The translations under genes and the position numbers were made by a program. From an uncultured Erythrobacter sp. (GTDB taxonomy: Bacteria > Pseudomonadota > Alphaproteobacteria > Sphingomonadales > Sphingomonadaceae), in contig CALCCG010000039.1 of assembly GCA_937899785.1 (NCBI GenBank), forward strand, positions 1-35,798: a stretch of 35,798 bases of DNA. The letters run 5' to 3'. Below the pieces are notes generated by a model. It searched no databases, was not told the origin of the DNA, and saw only the letters and a program-made list of their open reading frames with translations. This document shows, piece by piece, positions 17,355 through 25,894 of this stretch (the stretch's first letter is position 1; every line of letters starts with the position of its first letter).

Positions 17355-17837
17355 ATGGCAAAGCCCAAACCCAAAAGCTTCGACAAGCTGAAAACCGTGG
17401 CGGAGAATCGCCGGGCGCGTTTTGACTACCATATCGAAGACACTTTTGAAGCCGGGCTGGCCTTGCAGGGCACTGAGGTCAAGGCGTTGCGCGCGGGGGA
17501 GGCGACGATCGCGGAAAGCTACGCCGAAGTGCGCGATGCCGAAGTGTGGCTGATCAATTCGAACATTCCCGAATACAGCCACGGCAATCGCCTCAACCAT
17601 GAGCCGCGTCGCCCGCGCAAGCTTCTTCTGCATGAGCGCGAGATCAACAAGATGTTTGGCGCGGTCGAACGCAAAGGCATGACGCTGGTTCCGCTGTCGA
17701 TCTATTTCAACGCGACCGGCCGCGCCAAAGTGGAACTGGCTCTTGCCAAGGGCAAACAGGCGCACGACAAGCGCGCCACGATAAAGGATCGCGACTGGAA
17801 GCGCGACAAGGCGCGGCTTATGCGGGAAAAGGGGTGA
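17355..17837 (+). CDS. smpB: SsrA-binding protein
   Basis: SmpB binds tmRNA and brings it to stalled ribosomes for trans-translation. The protein of 160 residues has the standard SmpB length and motifs: [24 protein letters not shown] at the start, [41 protein letters not shown], and the positively charged C-terminal tail ([25 protein letters not shown]) that enters the mRNA channel. The ATG at 17355 gives the usual length; another at 17340 would add five residues. A hairpin four bases after the stop is a probable terminator. Confidence 0.96.
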   Translation: MAKPKPKSFDKLKTVAENRRARFDYHIEDTFEAGLALQGTEVKALRAGEATIAESYAEVRDAEVWLINSNIPEYSHGNRLNHEPRRPRKLLLHEREINKMFGAVERKGMTLVPLSIYFNATGRAKVELALAKGKQAHDKRATIKDRDWKRDKARLMREKG

Positions 17838-17840
17838 TTC

Positions 17841-17871
17841 TGGCGCAAACAGACCACGCTTTGCGCCATTT
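17841..17871 (+). terminator. Probable terminator after smpB
   Basis: A perfect 9-base-pair stem, TGGCGCAAA at 17841-17849 with TTTGCGCCA at 17860-17868, has a 10-base loop and is followed by a broken T stretch (ATTTGGGTTCTT). The hairpin is convincing. The T tract is weak, so termination may be partial. Confidence 0.6.
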
Positions 17872-18021
17872 GGGTTCTTCAAAGTGCCTATTGCCGCGTT
17901 CACGCAATTGTCAGCGCCCGTGGCGTACCCATATGAACGTGACCGTGCCGATATCCCTTTCCATAATGACACTGCAGCCATGCCTTGAGGCCCTTGTTGG
18001 ACACGTTGGACGGGCGCGCTT

Positions 18022-18642
18022 GTGAGCACTCAGCCGCTTCCACCGCGCCGCAGCACAAAGATTTCCTGGCGGTCAAAAACCCTCGGGCGGGACCTTATCC
18101 GTCGCTATATGCCCTCGCGTGAGCAGATGGCGGGCAACAAATATCTCGCGCCGATTGCCCATCGCTTCCTTTCGCCTGAGCTTTGGCGCTTTACCCGCCG
18201 CTCGGTGCCGCGTGGGGTCGCTCTGGGGTTGTTCTCCGCGTTTATCATACCTGTTGGACAGATTTTCCTCGCCGCATTTCTGGCGCTACCGGCTCGCGCC
18301 AATGTGCCGCTCGCCACGCTTGTGACTTTTGTGACCAACCCTTTTACACTGGCGTTCTGGGTGGTGATCGCCAACCAGGTCGGTGAAATCGTGCTCAACA
18401 TCGATCAATCCGTGGGAGCTGCCGCGCGCGAGGAGCTCAGCAGCGGGATGTTCACCTGGGTTGTCGAGTTCTTTGAAATGGCGGCGGTCACAATTTTCGG
18501 CTTTCTCGTTATGTCGATTGTGGCCTCGGCGCTTGGTTACGTCGTCTCCGGCTTTGTTTGGCGGTGGTGGGTGACGCGCAAACGGGCAAAACGTCTCAAA
18601 GCGATGCAAGAGCGTCTCGACCGGCGGCTTAAGGCGAACTAG
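18022..18642 (+). CDS. DUF2062 membrane protein
   Basis: This 206-residue protein has a basic N terminus and the DUF2062 core. The core includes SVPRGVALGLFSAFIIPVGQ, LAAFLALPARANVPLATLVTFVTNPFT and a second hydrophobic region at about 155-180, ending in a Lys/Arg-rich tail. DUF2062 proteins are inner-membrane proteins of unknown function and are often encoded near cell-cycle or envelope genes in alphaproteobacteria. The start is a GTG at 18022; the ribosome site is poor, and a later start at the MPSREQM segment (about 18109) cannot be excluded. It lies 184 bases after smpB and 36 bases before cckA, so it may share a transcript with cckA. Confidence 0.85.
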   Translation: MSTQPLPPRRSTKISWRSKTLGRDLIRRYMPSREQMAGNKYLAPIAHRFLSPELWRFTRRSVPRGVALGLFSAFIIPVGQIFLAAFLALPARANVPLATLVTFVTNPFTLAFWVVIANQVGEIVLNIDQSVGAAAREELSSGMFTWVVEFFEMAAVTIFGFLVMSIVASALGYVVSGFVWRWWVTRKRAKRLKAMQERLDRRLKAN

Positions 18643-18678
18643 ATCCACAAGAGACCGTACGACGCGAGAATCGCGGTG

Positions 18679-21204
18679 ATGCCAAAAGCCATCGCACAAA
18701 GGACACAGCGCTTGGACAGCGTATATTCGACCGACCCAGGAACCGGCCCCTTAAGCCGGGCCGCACCCCTAACGTGGGGCGCGCTTGCGCTGGGGCTGGT
18801 GGTAAGCGTGGGTCTGGTCTTCACGATTACGTCCGATCTGACGCTCACGGCCGTGTTCGGGCTTGGCACTGTTGTCTTGCTTGGCGGGGTCTTCGCCTTC
18901 GAACGCGCGCGCGCCGTGCCGATCGAATCCGCCACATCTGCGCCCGACTGGTCGGTGACAGTGGCCGCAATCGAAGGCGAGGGCGTGCCGCGCGATGTCG
19001 CGGTCGTGATCACCGATCGGGCCAACCGGATGGTCTGCGCCAACAGCGCCTATGTCGAGGCCTTTGGAGTGGCGAGCGCTCCGCCGCAGATAGCCCTGGA
19101 ACGCGACGGGCTTGAGGCCTTGAGCAAAATCGCGCGCGACGCCTGGCGCGATGGGTTCGCGTCGCTTGAGAGGCTTCCGGGGCTCGCACCCGATGATCGC
19201 GACTGGAGCGTTAGGGCGCTGCGGGCCGGGCGCGGCGAAGATCACCTCATCTGGCGCTTTTCGCTGTTGGCTGTCGAGAAGGAATCACGGCTTGAGGCGC
19301 TCGACCTCACGGGCCCCTATGGCGAGATGCTAAGCCGAGCTGGGATTGAGACGGTGATCACCAGCGCGGATGGGACGATCCGATCGGTCAGCGCTGGCTT
19401 TGCAGAGCGCGCTGCGGGCGATTCTTCGGCGACCCTGGCCGGACAGGATTTTGTGTCGCTGTTGCGCTCCGACGATCGCGATCGGCTGTTCTTTGCGCGT
19501 GAGGGACGCGGAGGCAAGCCGCAGACGCTGATCGATGTTGCGCTGGAAGAACCCGGTGCCGAAGGATACGCGCGAGCCGATGAGAGCTCCACCTTGATGC
19601 TTCTTATCGATAGCGGGGTCGGAATTGGCAGCGGCTGGGACGGTTCGAGCCAGGCCGGTGTGGCCCAGCTGGATGCGCTGTTGGGGCAATTGCCGCTGGG
19701 TTTGGCGATGACGGATCGCGACGGCCGGTTTCTGTTTGGCAACGAGGCGTTCTTGCGTTCGGTTGATCGGGAGTCGCGCGGGCTTCCGGCTTTTCCGACC
19801 GATTTGGTTGTGCAGGAAGACAAAGCCGCCTTGTCGGATGCGGTGCGACGGCACGGGCGGGGCCCCGCAACGAGCGGAGATATGGCGGTTCGCCTTGCGC
19901 ACCAGCCGGGCGAGCCGGTCTCTCTGGGATTGGCGGGCGTGAGAGGCCTTGGGCAAGCGTCTGTGCTCATCAGCCTTGCCGATTCCAGCGAAGAAAACCA
20001 GTTGAAGCGTCAGGTTGCGCAAGCGACCAAAATGCAAGCGGTTGGCCAGCTTGCCGGCGGCGTGGCGCACGATTTCAACAACGTGCTGACCGCGATTATC
20101 GGCACCTGCGATCTTATGTTGCTGCGCCACACGCCGGGCGACAGCGACTACGACGATATTCAGCAGATTCAGGCGAACTCGAACCGGGCCGCGGCTCTGA
20201 CCCGCCAGTTGCTGGCCTTCTCACGCCAGCAGACTTTGCGACCCGAAGTGCTGCAATTGCCCGATGTGGTCAGTGAGGTCAGCCCGCTGATCAAGCGTCT
20301 TTTGGGCGAGAAGATCAGCTATTACGTCCAGCATGATCGCAATTTGGGGCCGGTGCGCGCCGATCCGCAGCAACTCGAACAGGTTATCATGAACCTCGCG
20401 GTGAACGCGCGCGACGCGATCAACTCCAACGGGCCACGTTACGGGGCGGCCACGGGTCGGATATCGCTGCTTACGCGCAGCCTCCAGGCGACTGAAGTGA
20501 TCCAGCTCGGATCCGAGGTGTTGCCCGCCGCAGACTACACCGTGTTGATCGTTCAGGACACCGGAGGGGGCATCCCCCCCCATGCCTTACCCAAATTGTT
20601 CGAACCTTTCTTCACCACCAAGGAGCAGGGCAAGGGCACGGGGCTTGGCCTGTCAACCGCCTACGGTATCGTAAAACAGTCGGGTGGCTTTATCTTCGCG
20701 GACAACGTGACCGATAGCGATGGCAAGTCCACCGGAGCGCGTTTTACAATTTACTTCCCGGTCCATCGCGGAGAGGCGCCCCGCAAGAAGGAAGCGCCCG
20801 CTCCGGTTTCGTCCGATTGGTCGGCCGGTGGACGGGTCTTGCTCGTCGAAGATGAAGATATGGTGCGCGCCGTTGCGGAACGGGCCTTATCGCGCGCCGG
20901 ATATCAGGTCACGGCGTGCTCTGGCGGTGAAGAGGGCTTGGCTGCCCTAGCCGAAGGGAGCGAATTTGATCTGGTGGTAAGCGATGTCGTCATGCCCGGG
21001 ATGGATGGCCCTGCCATGGTCCGCGCGATCCGGCAGAAGCGCCCTGACATGCCGATCCTTTTCATGTCGGGATACGCCGAAGAGCAATTGCGCAAGGAGA
21101 TCGACATTCCTGACATGCATTTTATCGCCAAGCCTTTCAGTGTTTCGGCCATCGGGGACAAGGTTTCCAGCGTTATGCAGCGGGCGAAAGCTGGCGAGGT
21201 GTAG
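18679..21204 (+). CDS. cckA: Hybrid sensor histidine kinase of the cell-cycle phosphorelay (CckA)
   Basis: CckA is the bifunctional kinase/phosphatase that feeds phosphate through ChpT to CtrA and CpdR in alphaproteobacteria. This 841-residue protein has two membrane helices (about 33-52 and 56-75) and PAS-like regions at about 105-200, 215-310 and 335-435. A HisKA domain has phosphoacceptor His464 in GGVAHDFNN. The ATPase domain has N box MNLAVNARDA (Asn576), G boxes DTGGGIP and GKGTGLGLST. The C-terminal receiver has phosphoacceptor Asp769 (SDVVMPGMDG) and Lys818. The architecture and the QLAGGVAHDFNN sequence are those of CckA. The start could be GTG 18676 or ATG 18679; neither has a strong ribosome site. 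Confidence 0.93.
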   Translation: MPKAIAQRTQRLDSVYSTDPGTGPLSRAAPLTWGALALGLVVSVGLVFTITSDLTLTAVFGLGTVVLLGGVFAFERARAVPIESATSAPDWSVTVAAIEGEGVPRDVAVVITDRANRMVCANSAYVEAFGVASAPPQIALERDGLEALSKIARDAWRDGFASLERLPGLAPDDRDWSVRALRAGRGEDHLIWRFSLLAVEKESRLEALDLTGPYGEMLSRAGIETVITSADGTIRSVSAGFAERAAGDSSATLAGQDFVSLLRSDDRDRLFFAREGRGGKPQTLIDVALEEPGAEGYARADESSTLMLLIDSGVGIGSGWDGSSQAGVAQLDALLGQLPLGLAMTDRDGRFLFGNEAFLRSVDRESRGLPAFPTDLVVQEDKAALSDAVRRHGRGPATSGDMAVRLAHQPGEPVSLGLAGVRGLGQASVLISLADSSEENQLKRQVAQATKMQAVGQLAGGVAHDFNNVLTAIIGTCDLMLLRHTPGDSDYDDIQQIQANSNRAAALTRQLLAFSRQQTLRPEVLQLPDVVSEVSPLIKRLLGEKISYYVQHDRNLGPVRADPQQLEQVIMNLAVNARDAINSNGPRYGAATGRISLLTRSLQATEVIQLGSEVLPAADYTVLIVQDTGGGIPPHALPKLFEPFFTTKEQGKGTGLGLSTAYGIVKQSGGFIFADNVTDSDGKSTGARFTIYFPVHRGEAPRKKEAPAPVSSDWSAGGRVLLVEDEDMVRAVAERALSRAGYQVTACSGGEEGLAALAEGSEFDLVVSDVVMPGMDGPAMVRAIRQKRPDMPILFMSGYAEEQLRKEIDIPDMHFIAKPFSVSAIGDKVSSVMQRAKAGEV

Positions 21205-21300
21205 GAGGCTTTCAGCGTATCTGAGCGTCTTTGGCCCGTTCACTTTGGATACACGCGCCGCTCGGAATATGTCGTCTCAGACGCTTTGGGAGGGGAGCCT

Positions 21301-22812
21301 ATGATTACAATTCAACGCATTCGGCCGATTTGTGTTGCGACTTGTTCGGCGCTGGCGCTGCTGACCGCCTCGGCGTCGGCGCAGTCAGTGCCCGACCCCA
21401 GCGAAACCCAGCAAGGCGACGTTTCGGTCACGATCTACAATGGCAATCTGGCGCTCGTTCAAGATGTTCGCCAACTCGACATTGCGCGCGGTGAGAGCCG
21501 CATCGAGTTTCCCGATGTTTCGGCCAATATCCGACCCCAGACGTTGAGCTTCTCGGCGCCGGACACAACGATCATCGAGCAGAACTTCGATTACGATCTC
21601 CTGACCCCCACCAAAATGATGGAAAAAGCCATTGGCCAGACGGTCACGCTTTTGCGGACCAATCCTGCAACGGGCGTCGAGATGACCGAGCGAGCGAAGG
21701 TGCTTTCGACCGCTGGCGGCGTCGTTGTTCAGATTGGCGATCGCATAGAGGTTCTGCGCGATGACGGATTGCCGGTGCGCGTCATCTTTGACCAGGTGCC
21801 TCCCAATTTGCGCGCGCGTCCAACGCTCTCTGTACGACTTGACAGCGGCCGGTCGGGAACCCGGCCGGTTTCCTTGCGCTATCTGACAGCCGGGCTGGGA
21901 TGGAATGCGGATTATGTAGCGCTGTACAACGAAGGCGACGGTTCGATCGACATGCAAGGCTGGGTCACGCTGACCAACAATTCGGGCACCACCTTCCACC
22001 AGGCCGATGCGCTGCTGGTGGCGGGCAATCCCAACGGGCAAGGCGGGCGCGGCTTTGGCAATCGCGGCATGACGCGCGCTGGGACTGAGAGTGCGGACCG
22101 TGAACGCTTGGGCGATTTCTACCTGTATCCCATCGCTGGTCGCACCACGATCGCCAACGCGCAGACCAAGCAGGTGAGTTTCCTCGATGTCCAGGGCGTG
22201 CCCGCGCGCAAGATCTATTCGATTGGCGTTGGCTGGCAGCAAAACGACCAGACACCGCGCAATGTCGCAAGCGCAATCGCCTTCTCCTCCTCGCGCGATC
22301 AGGGGCTGGGCGACGCTTTGCCAGCGGGCACGGTGCGCTTCTACCAGCGCGACAGTCAGGGCACTCCGCAATTTATCGGCGAGAACAGGATCAACCATAC
22401 GCCGATGGGCAGCGAATTGTCGCTTGTCACAGGCGATGCGTTTGACATCACTGTCCAGGCCGAAGTCGAAAAGCGCGAGAGGATCACTGAGAGCGAATGG
22501 GTGAAGAGCGAACGCTTTCGGGTCTACGATAAGAATGACGACCTTGTCGCGCGCGGTGAGACAGAGCGCAGGCGCAACACCGTCTATTACCGCACCACCA
22601 TGCGATACACGCTCACCAACGCCAAGGATGAGCCGATTGAAGTCAAGCTCACTCAGAACGGGCTTGGCCGCTATTGGTGGGCCTATGATTACCGCGTGGT
22701 GAGCGAGGATATCGAAGGCGAGCAAAAGAATTACGCCGCGCGCGACTACACCATTCCCGTGCCCGCAGAGGGCGAACGCGTGATGCGCGTCACCTACGAG
22801 ACCCGCTGGTAA
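21301..22812 (+). CDS. Exported DUF4139 protein, first of a tandem pair
   Basis: This 503-residue protein has a signal peptide (cut near ASAQ-SVP). The mature protein opens with GDVSVTIYNGNLALVQDVRQL and the conserved GESRIEFPDVSANIRPQTLSF segment. The middle carries SLRYLTAGLGWNADYVALYNEGDGSIDMQGWVTLTNNSGTTF, the hallmark of DUF4139, and the end is a beta-rich region with TMRYTLTNAKDEPIEVKL. The function of DUF4139 is not established. The ATG at 21301 has a very strong GGGAGGGGAG ribosome site. It lies 96 bases after cckA and 23 bases before its paralogue. Confidence 0.9.
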   Translation: MITIQRIRPICVATCSALALLTASASAQSVPDPSETQQGDVSVTIYNGNLALVQDVRQLDIARGESRIEFPDVSANIRPQTLSFSAPDTTIIEQNFDYDLLTPTKMMEKAIGQTVTLLRTNPATGVEMTERAKVLSTAGGVVVQIGDRIEVLRDDGLPVRVIFDQVPPNLRARPTLSVRLDSGRSGTRPVSLRYLTAGLGWNADYVALYNEGDGSIDMQGWVTLTNNSGTTFHQADALLVAGNPNGQGGRGFGNRGMTRAGTESADRERLGDFYLYPIAGRTTIANAQTKQVSFLDVQGVPARKIYSIGVGWQQNDQTPRNVASAIAFSSSRDQGLGDALPAGTVRFYQRDSQGTPQFIGENRINHTPMGSELSLVTGDAFDITVQAEVEKRERITESEWVKSERFRVYDKNDDLVARGETERRRNTVYYRTTMRYTLTNAKDEPIEVKLTQNGLGRYWWAYDYRVVSEDIEGEQKNYAARDYTIPVPAEGERVMRVTYETRW

Positions 22813-22835
22813 GCGCGCAGGGGAAGGGCCGGGCT

Positions 22836-24464
22836 ATGCGGGTTGCCGCTTTCCTGATCGCTCTGTGCGCCGCTTGCGCCGCGCCCATGGCGCAGGCGCG
22901 CGAAGTGGTCGATGCCTCAGCGCCGAGCGATCTCTCGGTGACGATCTACCGCGACCCATCGCGCTATGCCGATGAGGAAATGGAGCGCGACAACCCTCAA
23001 GGCTTTGCCATGATCAGCGAGACCCGCACGGTCACGCTGCCCGCGGGCGAATCGACCATCCGCTTCATCGGCGTCGCCGAAGGCATGGTCGGCGTCAGCG
23101 CAATTGTCACCGGGCTACCGGGCGGCACGATTGAGAAAAACCGCAACGCTGAACTGCTCTCCCCCGCCGCTCTGGTCAACGGCGCGCTGGGCAACCGAGT
23201 GACGATCACGCGCGGCAATCCGGCCACGGGCGAAGCGGTAAGCGAAGACGCGATCGTGCGCACGCGTGCGGATGGGGGACTGGTGCTGGAGAGCGCTGCG
23301 GGCTTTGAAGCGGTGCGCTGCGCCGGGCTGCCGGAAAAGCTCACCTTCAACCGCGTGCCCGACGGCCTCTCGGCCAAGCCCGTCTTTTCAGTCGACACCC
23401 GCTCGGAGACCGGCGGGACCTATGAGGTTGTTCTGACCTACATCTCCTGGGGGTTCGACTGGCAGGCAAACTATGTCGCAAATCTGGGTGAGAAGGGGCG
23501 CGGCGGCGAGTTTTCGATGCAATGGCTCAGCTGGCTGACACTGCTTAACGATAACGACCAAAGCTTTGAAAACGCGACGCTGCAAATTGTGGCGGGCGAG
23601 CTCAATATTGAGAGCGACTTCGAAGAGCTGGCCGAGGCGCCAGTTGCGCGGCCTTTGCGTTTGACGTGCTATCCGATCGGCAGCACCGCGCTCGGATCGC
23701 CAGTGCGCGATTATCGCCAGGAGCTGGCGATGCCGCCTCCGCCTCCAGCTATGGCGATGATGTCGGACCAGATTATCGTAACCGCGCAGCGCCGATCTTC
23801 CACGATTCAGGAAACGCCTCTCGCGGTGCAGGCTCTGACAGCTTCGGAGGAAAACCTGGGAGATCTCAAGCTCTTTCGCGCACCTGCACGCGTCAATGTG
23901 TCGGCCAAGGGGCTCAAACAAGTCGCGTTCCTGAACAAGAGCGCGGTAAAAGGCCGGTATCTCTACATCGCCGATTGCGACCCCTACGATTGGTATGGCG
24001 ATATAGAAGAGCCCTATTCCACCGACGTCTATCTGGTGACCAAGAACGAGGAGGAGAAGGGGCTGGGCCAGTCGCTGCCGCAGGGCGCGATGAACGTGTT
24101 TGAGCCCACTTCGCGCGGCGCTCAGCTAGCAGCCTCGACCGATCTGCGCGACTTTGCGGTGGGGCAGGATATCGAGCTGTTTCTCGCTGAAAGCGCGCAA
24201 GTGTTCTCCACCTGCGCGCGTGAGGCAGAGCGGCGCTTTGACGATGAGGGCCGCAAGTGGACCAAGATGCGCGTTGAGCTGACCAATGCGAATCGCCACG
24301 AGGTCCGCGTGCGACTTCGGCTTGCGCCATCGGGAGATTTTGACGTGCGATTTTCTGGCAAGAGGGTCCGGGTCAAGAACGGCTATGACAGTGTGGAACT
24401 GCGGATTCCGGCCAATTCCACGCGCGAGTTCGACTGGAAATTGCGATCCTTTTACGCCGAATGA
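22836..24464 (+). CDS. Exported DUF4139-type protein with an inserted TonB-box-like segment
   Basis: This 542-residue paralogue of the preceding gene has a signal peptide (cut near AQAREV). The shared layout includes SDLSVTIYRDPSR, LPAGESTIRFIGVAEGM, the central SWGFDWQANYVANLGEKG ... WLSWLTLLNDNDQSFENATLQIVAGE and a C-terminal VELTNANRHEVRVRLRL. Between residues about 291 and 339 it differs from its neighbour: a proline run (MPPPPPA) leads into DQIIVTAQRR, then STIQETPLAVQAL. This closely resembles the TonB box and plug start of sphingomonad TonB-dependent receptors. The shared sequence resumes at ENLGDLKLF. The gene follows the first DUF4139 gene by 23 bases, with GGGAAGGG upstream, so the two should be cotranscribed. 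Function unknown. Confidence 0.88.
   Translation: MRVAAFLIALCAACAAPMAQAREVVDASAPSDLSVTIYRDPSRYADEEMERDNPQGFAMISETRTVTLPAGESTIRFIGVAEGMVGVSAIVTGLPGGTIEKNRNAELLSPAALVNGALGNRVTITRGNPATGEAVSEDAIVRTRADGGLVLESAAGFEAVRCAGLPEKLTFNRVPDGLSAKPVFSVDTRSETGGTYEVVLTYISWGFDWQANYVANLGEKGRGGEFSMQWLSWLTLLNDNDQSFENATLQIVAGELNIESDFEELAEAPVARPLRLTCYPIGSTALGSPVRDYRQELAMPPPPPAMAMMSDQIIVTAQRRSSTIQETPLAVQALTASEENLGDLKLFRAPARVNVSAKGLKQVAFLNKSAVKGRYLYIADCDPYDWYGDIEEPYSTDVYLVTKNEEEKGLGQSLPQGAMNVFEPTSRGAQLAASTDLRDFAVGQDIELFLAESAQVFSTCAREAERRFDDEGRKWTKMRVELTNANRHEVRVRLRLAPSGDFDVRFSGKRVRVKNGYDSVELRIPANSTREFDWKLRSFYAE
23766..23840 (+). other. TonB-box/plug-like segment inside the second DUF4139 gene
   Basis: Codons 311-335 encode a motif that begins IIVTAQRR and continues QETPLAVQAL. 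In sphingomonad TonB-dependent receptors the same order (TonB box, basic linker, start of the plug) sits at the mature N terminus. Here it is internal, preceded by a Pro run and a Met-rich stretch, and lies in a loop where the upstream paralogue has an unrelated Gly/Arg-rich sequence. Confidence 0.75.
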
Positions 24465-24485
24465 TGCGCGTGTAGGAAAAATTTC

Positions 24486-24500
24486 GTTCCACTCTTGTTC
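24486..24500 (+). promoter_or_regulatory. LexA (SOS) box of recA
   Basis: The sequence is GTTC, seven bases, GTTC, an exact match to the alphaproteobacterial LexA consensus. It lies 96 bases before the recA start. The second half-site is also part of an inverted repeat, TTGTTC-N5-GAACAA (24496-24512). A TTGTTC at 24496-24501 could serve as a -35 element, so LexA bound here would block the promoter. Confidence 0.9.
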
Positions 24501-24595
24501 CAAAAGAACAAATGCGATACATACTGCGTATCGGAACGGAAATAGCCCGGTTAAAAACCTGTAATCCGACCTAGGAAACGCAAGGAGGTCATGCG

Positions 24596-25660
24596 ATGGC
24601 TACGCAGCTGAAGTTGGTAGAAAAGGGTAAGGAAGTGGACCGTCAAAAGGCTCTCGATGCAGCGTTAGCGCAGATTGATCGCGCTTTCGGTAAGGGTTCG
24701 GCGATGAAGCTGGGCTCGAAAGAGGCGATGCAGGTTGAATCGATTTCGACCGGTTCGCTCGGTCTCGATATTGCGCTTGGCATTGGCGGCCTTCCCAAGG
24801 GGCGCGTGATCGAAGTGTACGGGCCCGAAAGTTCGGGCAAAACAACGCTGGCTCTGCACGCTATTGCAGAGGCCCAAAAGGCTGGTGGCACGGCGGCTTT
24901 TGTCGACGCTGAACACGCTTTGGATCCTGTTTACGCCAAGGCGCTTGGCGTTGATATTGATGAACTCATCGTCTCGCAGCCCGATACGGGCGAACAGGCG
25001 CTGGAAATTACCGACACTCTCGTGCGCTCGAACGCGATTGATGTGTTGGTGGTCGACTCGGTCGCGGCGCTTGTCCCCCGCGCCGAAATTGAAGGCGAGA
25101 TGGGCGATAGCCATGTCGGCCTTCAAGCGCGGCTCATGTCCCAATCGCTGCGCAAGCTGACCGGGTCGATCAACCGTTCGAAGTGCATGGTGATCTTCAT
25201 CAACCAGCTGCGCATGAAGATCGGCGTTATGTACGGCAATCCGGAGACAACGACGGGCGGCAACGCGTTGAAGTTTTACGCCAGTGTGCGTCTCGACATT
25301 CGCCGCACCGGCCAGATCAAGGATCGCGACGAGGTGATCGGCAACGCGACCCGCGTCAAAGTGGTCAAGAACAAGGTTGCTCCGCCCTTCAAGCAGGTCG
25401 AATTCGACATCATGTATGGCGAAGGCATCTCCAAGATCGGGGAAATCCTCGACCTTGGCGTCAAAGCGGGCCTGGTCGAGAAATCGGGCAGCTGGTTCTC
25501 TTACGACAGCATCCGCATCGGTCAGGGCCGCGAGAATGCGAAGACTTACCTGAAGGAAAACCCAGAGATTTGCGATCAATTGGAAGCCGCCATTCGCGGT
25601 AAAACCGATGAGGTCGCCGAGGAAATGATGACGGGTCCGGACGCGGAATCCGACAGCTGA
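24596..25660 (+). CDS. recA: Recombinase RecA
   Basis: RecA forms filaments on single-stranded DNA, drives strand exchange and triggers LexA self-cleavage. The 354-residue protein has Walker A GPESSGKT at 76-83 and the Walker B strand [15 protein letters not shown]. Loop L1 is in [18 protein letters not shown], and loop L2 in [27 protein letters not shown]. It ends in an acidic tail (GPDAESDS), as RecA usually does. The ATG at 24596 follows an ideal AAGGAGGT ribosome site. Expression should be SOS-controlled through the upstream LexA box, and a long terminator hairpin follows the stop. Confidence 0.99.
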   Translation: MATQLKLVEKGKEVDRQKALDAALAQIDRAFGKGSAMKLGSKEAMQVESISTGSLGLDIALGIGGLPKGRVIEVYGPESSGKTTLALHAIAEAQKAGGTAAFVDAEHALDPVYAKALGVDIDELIVSQPDTGEQALEITDTLVRSNAIDVLVVDSVAALVPRAEIEGEMGDSHVGLQARLMSQSLRKLTGSINRSKCMVIFINQLRMKIGVMYGNPETTTGGNALKFYASVRLDIRRTGQIKDRDEVIGNATRVKVVKNKVAPPFKQVEFDIMYGEGISKIGEILDLGVKAGLVEKSGSWFSYDSIRIGQGRENAKTYLKENPEICDQLEAAIRGKTDEVAEEMMTGPDAESDS

Positions 25661-25711
25661 TCCTTAAGCGAGCGCCTTACCTTGTGCTTGGGGCGCTCGG
25701 AAAACCGGAAC

Positions 25712-25765
25712 ACCGGCGTCAGGTGCGCTTTCTTCCCCGAGAAAGCCCACTTGGCGCCGGTTTTT
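25712..25765 (+). terminator. Intrinsic terminator of recA
   Basis: A 22-base arm at 25712-25733 pairs with 25740-25761. The stem has one C-C mismatch and two G-T pairs, with ACCGGCG/CGCCGGT at the base and GCTTTCT/AGAAAGC at the top. The loop is six bases, and a T5 run (25761-25765) follows. It lies 51 bases after the recA stop and separates recA from alaS. Confidence 0.9.
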
Positions 25766-25894
25766 CGTTTGCGTCTGGCGCTGTCTTTGAACGCCTGGAC
25801 GTGGTGTTTTTGGTGAAACACGTTCCTTTTGTGTCATGAAGGCTGAACGCTTCGGCTTGTCGCTGAGGTCGCGATTGCCTAACTGCACTTCACC

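Noticed and set aside
17193..18029. N-terminal extension of the S9 peptidase frame
   Set aside because: It overlaps smpB on the other strand. The signal peptide begins exactly at 17192, which fixes the start.
21385..22725. 446-codon open frame on the minus strand opposite the first DUF4139 gene
   Set aside because: The plus-strand protein has a signal peptide, a strong ribosome site and family motifs. The antisense frame has none of these.
23760..23900. Reading the TonB-box-like motif as the remains of a separate receptor gene
   Set aside because: It is in frame inside an intact DUF4139 coding region, with no start site of its own and no downstream receptor sequence. It is part of the DUF4139 protein.
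25797..25830. Possible hairpin in the alaS leader (GTGTTT with AAACAC)
   Set aside because: Only six base pairs, with no conserved leader sequence or overlapping terminator visible. A riboswitch or attenuator cannot be supported.
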